From: Gammaproteobacteria bacterium
GTDB lineage: Bacteria > Pseudomonadota > Gammaproteobacteria > SZUA-140
Direction: 5' to 3'
Length of the DNA: 9,945 nt
NCBI GenBank assembly: GCA_003230195.1
Contig: QIHH01000076.1
Span: forward strand, 1 to 9,945
The translations under genes and the position numbers were made by a program. Every line of letters starts with the position of its first letter. The first letter of the stretch is position 1. Shown here in pieces: positions 7,271-9,945 of the stretch. The notes beneath the pieces are model-generated. The model did no database searches and was not told the origin of the DNA. It saw only the letters and a program-made list of their open reading frames with translations.

Positions 7271-7663
7271 ATGGATATCCGCGTATCAGTCTCTGCAGGC
7301 GAATGCCTCGACAAAATCACCATCCTCGAAATCAAGGCCGTTCAAATCAAAGACGAAGCCAAACTAGCCAACATCCATCATGAGCTAAAAATCCTACAGG
7401 AAATCTGTACCGAGACGCTGCCAAAGGAGATCGATATCAGTGCCGAGATGGCAGAACTGAAGTCGGTCAACCAAGTATTGTGGCAGATTGAGGATGACAT
7501 TCGCGACAAAGAGTTTGCCGGTGAATTTGATCAGCGTTTTATTGAACTGGCGCGCTCGGTCTATGTCACTAACGACAAGCGCGCTGCGCTTAAACGCGTA
7601 CTCAATGAAAAACTGGGTTCAGAACTGGTTGAAGAAAAATCTTACGCTGATTACCGTCCTTAA
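7271..7663 (+). CDS. DUF6165 family protein
   Basis: A 130-residue, mostly helical, acidic and lysine-rich soluble protein with no signal peptide or membrane segment. The opening MDIRVSVSAGECLDKITILEIKA..IKDEAKLANIHHEL is the family hallmark (xVPVSxGELIDKITILEIK...KLxNI). The rest (LKSVNQVLWQIEDDIRDKE, ELARSVYVTNDKRAALKRVLNEKLGSELVEEKSY) fits full-length members. Molecular function is unknown. Family members often sit near LPS or glycosyltransferase genes, and here it diverges from the hldE operon, consistent with a role tied to the cell envelope; that link is inference from position. The ATG has AGGAAA five to seven bases upstream and a TATAAT at 7233. The gene appears intact and ends 10 nt before a decayed Y1 transposase on the other strand. 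Confidence 0.85.
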   Translation: MDIRVSVSAGECLDKITILEIKAVQIKDEAKLANIHHELKILQEICTETLPKEIDISAEMAELKSVNQVLWQIEDDIRDKEFAGEFDQRFIELARSVYVTNDKRAALKRVLNEKLGSELVEEKSYADYRP

Positions 7664-7673
7664 TCATCAGCTA

Positions 7674-7965
7674 ACCCCTGATCTGTTGCTGGGAGTGATC
7701 GACAAGTTGTGTAGCTTGCACCCGACCGATCCGTTGTTTGATACGGGTGTCGCCCGAAATCTCAGATCACCTTACCCTCCATGCTCGCATCGAATTCAGA
7801 GTTACATACGCCAAACAGGCCATCAAGGCAGCCTCATCAAAAAGAGAGTTTATCCTCAATCCACTGGCGGCGGTGTTCAAAACTGCGGGCAGCGGTTAAA
7901 TCTTCACCGCATAAAAAGGCGCTCCTTAGAGCCTGCCCCACGAAGTATTTTGGGTACGTAACGCG
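7674..7965 (-). pseudogene. REP-associated Y1 transposase (TnpA_REP-like), deleted and frameshifted
   Basis: Two minus-strand segments match the two ends of the RAFLCGED-type Y1 transposases. The first, about 7965-7837, reads YFVGQALRSAFLCGED, then SFEHRRQWIEDKL, ending in a stop. The second, 7838-7770 in another frame, reads DEAALMACLAYVTLNSMRA. After a TGA the same frame continues as SGDTRIKQRIGRVQAT to about 7674. In intact members the segment between WIEDKL and LLDEAAL holds the catalytic HUH motif (SNHYH) and the Tyr helix. Here that whole core is gone. The N-terminal strand is also poorly conserved. It is certainly inactive. An open plus-strand frame across this region (7488-7961) is a shadow. 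Confidence 0.68.
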
Positions 7966-8032
7966 GAGACACAATGATAATAAGGGGTACTCGCCAACGG
8001 GACCTGAGAACAGCGGGGCTTGGGCATTGGTC

Positions 8033-8051
8033 ACGCCTTGACACGAGGCGT
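8033..8051. repeat. Short inverted repeat downstream of the Y1 relic
   Basis: ACGCCT (8033-8038) and AGGCGT (8046-8051) form a 6-bp stem with a 7-nt loop. On the plus strand it is followed by TAAAA. It could be a REP-like hairpin linked to the transposase relic, or a weak terminator. Neither can be settled from one copy. Confidence 0.3.
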
Positions 8052-8063
8052 TAAAATCCTACG

Positions 8064-8095
8064 TGACAACTTATAGCTGGATTCTTAGGTTGTCA
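8064..8095. repeat. Inverted repeat TGACAAC / GTTGTCA
   Basis: TGACAAC (8064-8070) and GTTGTCA (8089-8095) form a perfect 7-bp inverted repeat around an 18-nt loop. It sits between the Y1 relic and the toxin-antitoxin-like operon, in DNA with no supported gene. It may be an IS end, a REP relic or a protein-binding site. Confidence 0.3.
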
Positions 8096-8225
8096 ATCAT
8101 TATGATGGGCGTCTCGTTTAACCTAAAGATCAGGCATCTTTATCAAAACGGGTAACTCTCTTCGAGGCAAGTCAAAGTGTCAGGTCAGGTCGGAACCAAT
8201 ACAATTTTATATATTGTTTCACTTC
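8096..8225. other. Intergenic DNA, no gene seen
   Basis: Together with the hairpins just before it, this makes about 190 bp without a supported coding frame. It contains a 5-bp tandem duplication, CAGGT CAGGT (8181-8190), inside GTGTCAGGTCAGGTCGGAAC. There is also an AT-rich stretch near 8199-8219 with a loose CAATA/TATTG inverted repeat, which may end the minus-strand operon. Nothing stronger can be supported. Confidence 0.4.
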
Positions 8226-8408
8226 TTATGCAAAAGGGTTTACACGCTTGAACTTGGCTAACTCTTCACTCGTCAAGGGTTGCGCGCCTGGGTCTGCCTT
8301 GGCTCGTTCATGTATTTCACTATCACTAAAATGTTGTGCCGTAAATTCGCCGGGTTGTAACGGGTAAGGCATGCTTTTATGATAATGCTTGGTAATAATT
8401 TTACTCAT
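8226..8408 (-). CDS. Small BrnA-like protein, second copy (candidate antitoxin paralogue)
   Basis: A 60-residue acidic protein ending in FSDSEIHERAKADPGAQPLT followed by SEELAKFKRVNPFA. Over 32 aligned residues, 18 match the upstream small protein (E-H-E, DP-AQPLT, EL, FK-VNP), so the two are tandem duplicates. The motif resembles the EEI..A..DPDAxPLT segment found in N-terminal parts of BrnA-type antitoxins. The protein stops before any ribbon-helix-helix would begin. The N-terminal 28 residues (TKHYHKSMPYPLQPGEFTAQ) differ from its partner. The ATG at 8408 overlaps the previous gene's stop by eight bases (ATGAGTAA) and has no strong Shine-Dalgarno, so translation is probably coupled. The antitoxin role is inferred from the neighbouring BrnT. 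Confidence 0.6.
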   Translation of the reverse strand: MSKIITKHYHKSMPYPLQPGEFTAQHFSDSEIHERAKADPGAQPLTSEELAKFKRVNPFA

Positions 8409-8607
8409 TTTCAGGTTTCCGTAAATTTGGATTAACGGGCTTAAACTGTTTCAGCTCATCCTCGGTTAATGGCTGCGCGTCTGGGTCAGACAATGCCGCC
8501 TCGTGGACTTCGTCCTCTGTCATTTCCCGCATTTTTGTATAGTCATCTTCATTTACAGTAAAAGTTGTACCGTCTGTTTTTTTATAAGTCCCTATAATTT
8601 TACCCAT
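8401..8607 (-). CDS. Small BrnA-like protein, first copy (candidate antitoxin)
   Basis: A 68-residue acidic protein: MGKIIGTYKKTDGTTFTVNED, then MTEDEVHEAALSDPDAQPLT, then EDELKQFKPVNPNL. The central motif is the one seen in N-terminal halves of BrnA-type antitoxins and related small TA partners. Canonical BrnA carries a C-terminal ribbon-helix-helix for DNA binding and autoregulation; this protein ends about 20 residues after the motif with a charged tail. The ATG at 8607 lies 4 nt past the brnT-like stop, and AAGGCGG in the end of that gene can serve as ribosome site. The order toxin then antitoxin matches brnTA operons. No homology search was possible, so antitoxin is a working label. Confidence 0.65.
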   Translation of the reverse strand: MGKIIGTYKKTDGTTFTVNEDDYTKMREMTEDEVHEAALSDPDAQPLTEDELKQFKPVNPNLRKPENE

Positions 8608-8611
8608 AATA

Positions 8612-8902
8612 TTACCGCCTTAAATTTCGTTGGTATAAACGCCGTTCAGGTGGTGTAGCGCGACGCACTGAATACAACCGCGTTTTCCCATGTTCCCGCA
8701 TTGTATAACAAACATACAGCACATCAGAGCACTTGTTATTACCTATTGTAATATAACGATCTTCATGCTCAGTGCTGTTTTCACTATCATAGGATTCTAT
8801 CCTGTATTCATCTTCAAAAACAGGAACACCCGCACTTAATGATATACCGTGTTTACTTTTATTCTTTTTGTCCTTATCTTCACGCCACTCATAACCACTC
8901 AC
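8612..8902 (-). CDS. BrnT-family toxin (putative ribonuclease)
   Basis: A 96-residue protein with the BrnT layout. An N-terminal strand and helix VSGYEWREDKDKKNKSKHGIS (W-x-x-x-K-x-x-x-N-x-x-K-H-G-hydrophobic) is followed by FEDEYRIESYD, EDRYITIGNN, LYVCYTMREHGKTRLYSVRRA and a C-terminal TPPERRLYQ. This matches the family's WDxxKxxxNxxKHGVxFxxA...RxISARxAxxxERxxY. BrnT toxins fold like RelE-type RNases and block translation. The frame extends to an ATG at 9004, but I chose GTG 8902-8900. It gives the standard BrnT length, has AGGAG eight bases upstream, and sits below a promoter whose start site would lie downstream of that ATG. It is the first gene of a three-gene operon with two small BrnA-like proteins. 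Confidence 0.8.
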   Translation of the reverse strand: MSGYEWREDKDKKNKSKHGISLSAGVPVFEDEYRIESYDSENSTEHEDRYITIGNNKCSDVLYVCYTMREHGKTRLYSVRRATPPERRLYQRNLRR

Positions 8903-8936
8903 TTTGAAGTCTCCTATATGATGCATGAAAGCAAGC

Positions 8937-8965
8937 ATTCTAACGAGTACACGGATAAAGGCCAA
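8937..8965 (-). promoter_or_regulatory. Promoter of the brnT-like operon
   Basis: Minus strand: -35 TTGGCC (8965-8960), 17-nt spacer, -10 TAGAAT (8942-8937). Four and five of six bases match consensus. Transcription would start near 8930, about 28 nt before the GTG start. This rules against starting translation at 9004. Confidence 0.5.
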
Positions 8966-8993
8966 TATTCTGCCCCCTGTTTTTCCGAAGCTG

Positions 8994-9110
8994 TCAAACC
9001 GCATTTTTTGGGAGGACTATCCTTACAGAATCTTTTAGCTTTGCATCAGAGAAGCCATACTCGCCGAGCATATTGGTATGTGCCCAAGATATGACAGAAT
9101 TGATGTAACC
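8994..9110 (-). pseudogene. Possible Tn3-like transposase C-terminal scrap
   Basis: A 38-codon minus-strand stretch between two stops reads INSVISWAHTNMLGEYGFS and then DAKLKDSVRIVLPKNAV. The ISWxHxNMLGEYxFS block resembles the extreme C-terminus of some Tn3-family transposases (S-x-x-x-W-x-H-I-N-x-x-G-x-Y). It is short and unsupported by anything nearby, so the identification is tentative. Confidence 0.25.
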
Positions 9111-9152
9111 TCAATTACTGAAAGCCAGCGTGGGAGACAGCCAGCACCTCTA

Positions 9153-9168
9153 CTGCTGATTTGAGCAG
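9153..9168 (-). terminator. Weak hairpin after the zinc-finger gene
   Basis: CTGCT (9153-9157) and AGCAG (9164-9168) form a 5-bp stem just past the stop codon at 9170. On the minus strand no T-run follows, so a terminator role is only possible. Confidence 0.25.
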
Positions 9169-9169
9169 C

Positions 9170-9367
9170 CTATTTCTTCAGCACGTACTCTGCCCCGCAA
9201 TAGGGGCAGACCACTTCACCCTTCTCTTCAATCTGCAAAAAGACGCGTGGGTGAGAATTCCATAGACTCATTCCATCCATAGGGCAGTGCAGCGGTAAAT
9301 CTGCTGCTGTCACTTCGTAACGATTTTGCGCGTTGGCTTCAATGGTACCTTCTACTGCATTACTCAC
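9170..9367 (-). CDS. zf-CHCC zinc-finger domain protein
   Basis: A 65-residue single-domain protein. LPLHCPMDGMSLWNSHPRVFL supplies Cys and His ligands, and VVCPYCGAEYVLK supplies the CxxC pair, the C-H-C-C pattern of the zf-CHCC family (related to the mitochondrial complex I subunit NDUFS6). Its bacterial role is not established. The frame extends to an ATG at 9406 inside ilvE, but GTG 9367-9365 is the better start: AGGAG lies seven bases upstream, and SNAVEGTIEANAQNRYEVTAADLPLHCP then forms the usual short N-terminus. It follows ilvE by 20 nt on the same strand, a pairing common in gammaproteobacteria, so the two are likely co-transcribed. Confidence 0.85.
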   Translation of the reverse strand: MSNAVEGTIEANAQNRYEVTAADLPLHCPMDGMSLWNSHPRVFLQIEEKGEVVCPYCGAEYVLKK

Positions 9368-9387
9368 TGCACATCTCCTCAAAATGT

Positions 9388-9945
9388 TTAAACAAGCGTC
9401 AGCCACTCAGGATGGTCATCACGACGACCATGCACATAATCAAAATAGAGTGCCTGTAGTTTTTCTGTGATCGGCCCGCGGGTACCACTACCGATATCGC
9501 GCCCATCAACGATGCGAATCGGCGTCACCTCTGCTGCGGTGCCGGTAAAAAAGGCCTCATCAGCAACATACACCTCATCACGAGTGATCTGTTTTTCACG
9601 TACTTCAATACCACATTCAGCGGCGATCTGCATGATCGTCGCACGCGTGATGCCATCAAGCGCTGCTGTCAATGTAGGGGTATAGAGCATACCATCACGG
9701 ACTAAAAAGATATTTTCACCACTGCCTTCAGCCACATAGCCTTCGGTATCCAGCAACATCGCCTCATCGCAGCCGCACTCCAATGCCTCATTGAGCGCTA
9801 GAATTGAATTAATATAGGCGCCGTTCGACTTCGCCTTACACATTGTCACATTAATATGATGGCGGTTATATGAGGAGGTACGGACTTTAATCCCCTTCTG
9901 CATGTTTTCATCGCCCATGTACGAACCCCATGACCACGCAGCTAC
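9388..9945 (-). CDS. ilvE: Branched-chain amino acid aminotransferase, C-terminal part
   Basis: The window holds 185 C-terminal codons. The frame stays open to the right edge (VAAWSWGSYMGDENMQKGIKV), so the N-terminal part, including the PLP-binding Lys, lies outside. This is a fold-type IV PLP aminotransferase that interconverts Leu, Ile and Val with their 2-oxo acids using glutamate. Diagnostic segments are AKSNGAYINSILALNEAL, CDEAMLLDTEGYVAEGSGENIFLV (the family signature around E-G-S-G-E-N-I-F), GITRATI, and EAFFTGTAAEVTPI, which is characteristic of IlvE rather than D-amino acid transaminase. The C-terminus DDHPEWLTLV is normal, so the gene looks complete beyond the window. The ATG at 9918 is internal, not the start. 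Confidence 0.95.
   Translation of the reverse strand, partial: VAAWSWGSYMGDENMQKGIKVRTSSYNRHHINVTMCKAKSNGAYINSILALNEALECGCDEAMLLDTEGYVAEGSGENIFLVRDGMLYTPTLTAALDGITRATIMQIAAECGIEVREKQITRDEVYVADEAFFTGTAAEVTPIRIVDGRDIGSGTRGPITEKLQALYFDYVHGRRDDHPEWLTLV

Noticed and set aside
7488..7961. 157-codon plus-strand open frame
   Set aside because: It overlaps the DUF6165 gene in another frame and then the Y1 relic on the opposite strand. The protein has no recognisable motif and no ribosome site.
8903..9004. N-terminal extension of the BrnT-like protein from ATG 9004
   Set aside because: The added 34 residues have no family similarity, the promoter lies inside the extension, and GTG 8902 has a good AGGAG site.
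9388..9918. ATG 9918 as the ilvE start
   Set aside because: The upstream frame to 9945 continues the IlvE sequence (AAWSWGSYMG), so this ATG is internal and the gene is cut by the window edge.
1..9945. CRISPR array, prophage or large defence island
   Set aside because: No regularly spaced repeats, cas, integrase or phage structural genes were seen. The only defence-like item is the small BrnT operon.

Overview
The window looks like a gammaproteobacterial chromosome segment. The heptose-core LPS proteins (HldE, HldD, WaaF) resemble their enterobacterial counterparts almost end to end. The pairing of ilvE with a small zinc-finger gene near an LPS block is also typical of that class. I cannot name the genus from sequence alone.

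Layout, left to right. Positions 1-2350 are an insertion-sequence graveyard: relics of IS30-, IS66-, ISKra4-like and IS110-family transposases, none intact. One apparently whole gene sits among them, encoding a secreted protein of unknown function (652-1515, minus) with its own terminator-like hairpin. Positions 2352-7117 hold a tight minus-strand operon read hldE -> hldD -> waaF -> waaL. It makes ADP-L-glycero-D-manno-heptose, adds the second heptose to the inner core, and ligates O-antigen to lipid A-core. The last gene runs directly into the IS110 relic.

Divergent from hldE is a DUF6165 gene (7271-7663, plus) with a clear TATAAT -10 box in the shared 153-bp intergenic region. Beyond it lies a decayed REP-type Y1 transposase (about 7674-7965) and about 190 bp of inverted repeats. 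Next is a minus-strand operon (8226-8902) of a BrnT-family toxin and two tandem, related small proteins that look like BrnA-type antitoxins lacking the usual DNA-binding part. Last come a zf-CHCC zinc-finger protein (9170-9367) and the 3' part of ilvE (9388-9945), also minus and probably one transcript.

Functionally, the core of the window is LPS inner-core synthesis, with branched-chain amino acid transamination next door. Mobile relics and a toxin-antitoxin-like module fill both flanks and the gap between ilvE/zf-CHCC and the LPS operon. I found no CRISPR array, rRNA or tRNA. The most unusual item is the BrnT operon with two paralogous short partners. I see no convincing large new system.
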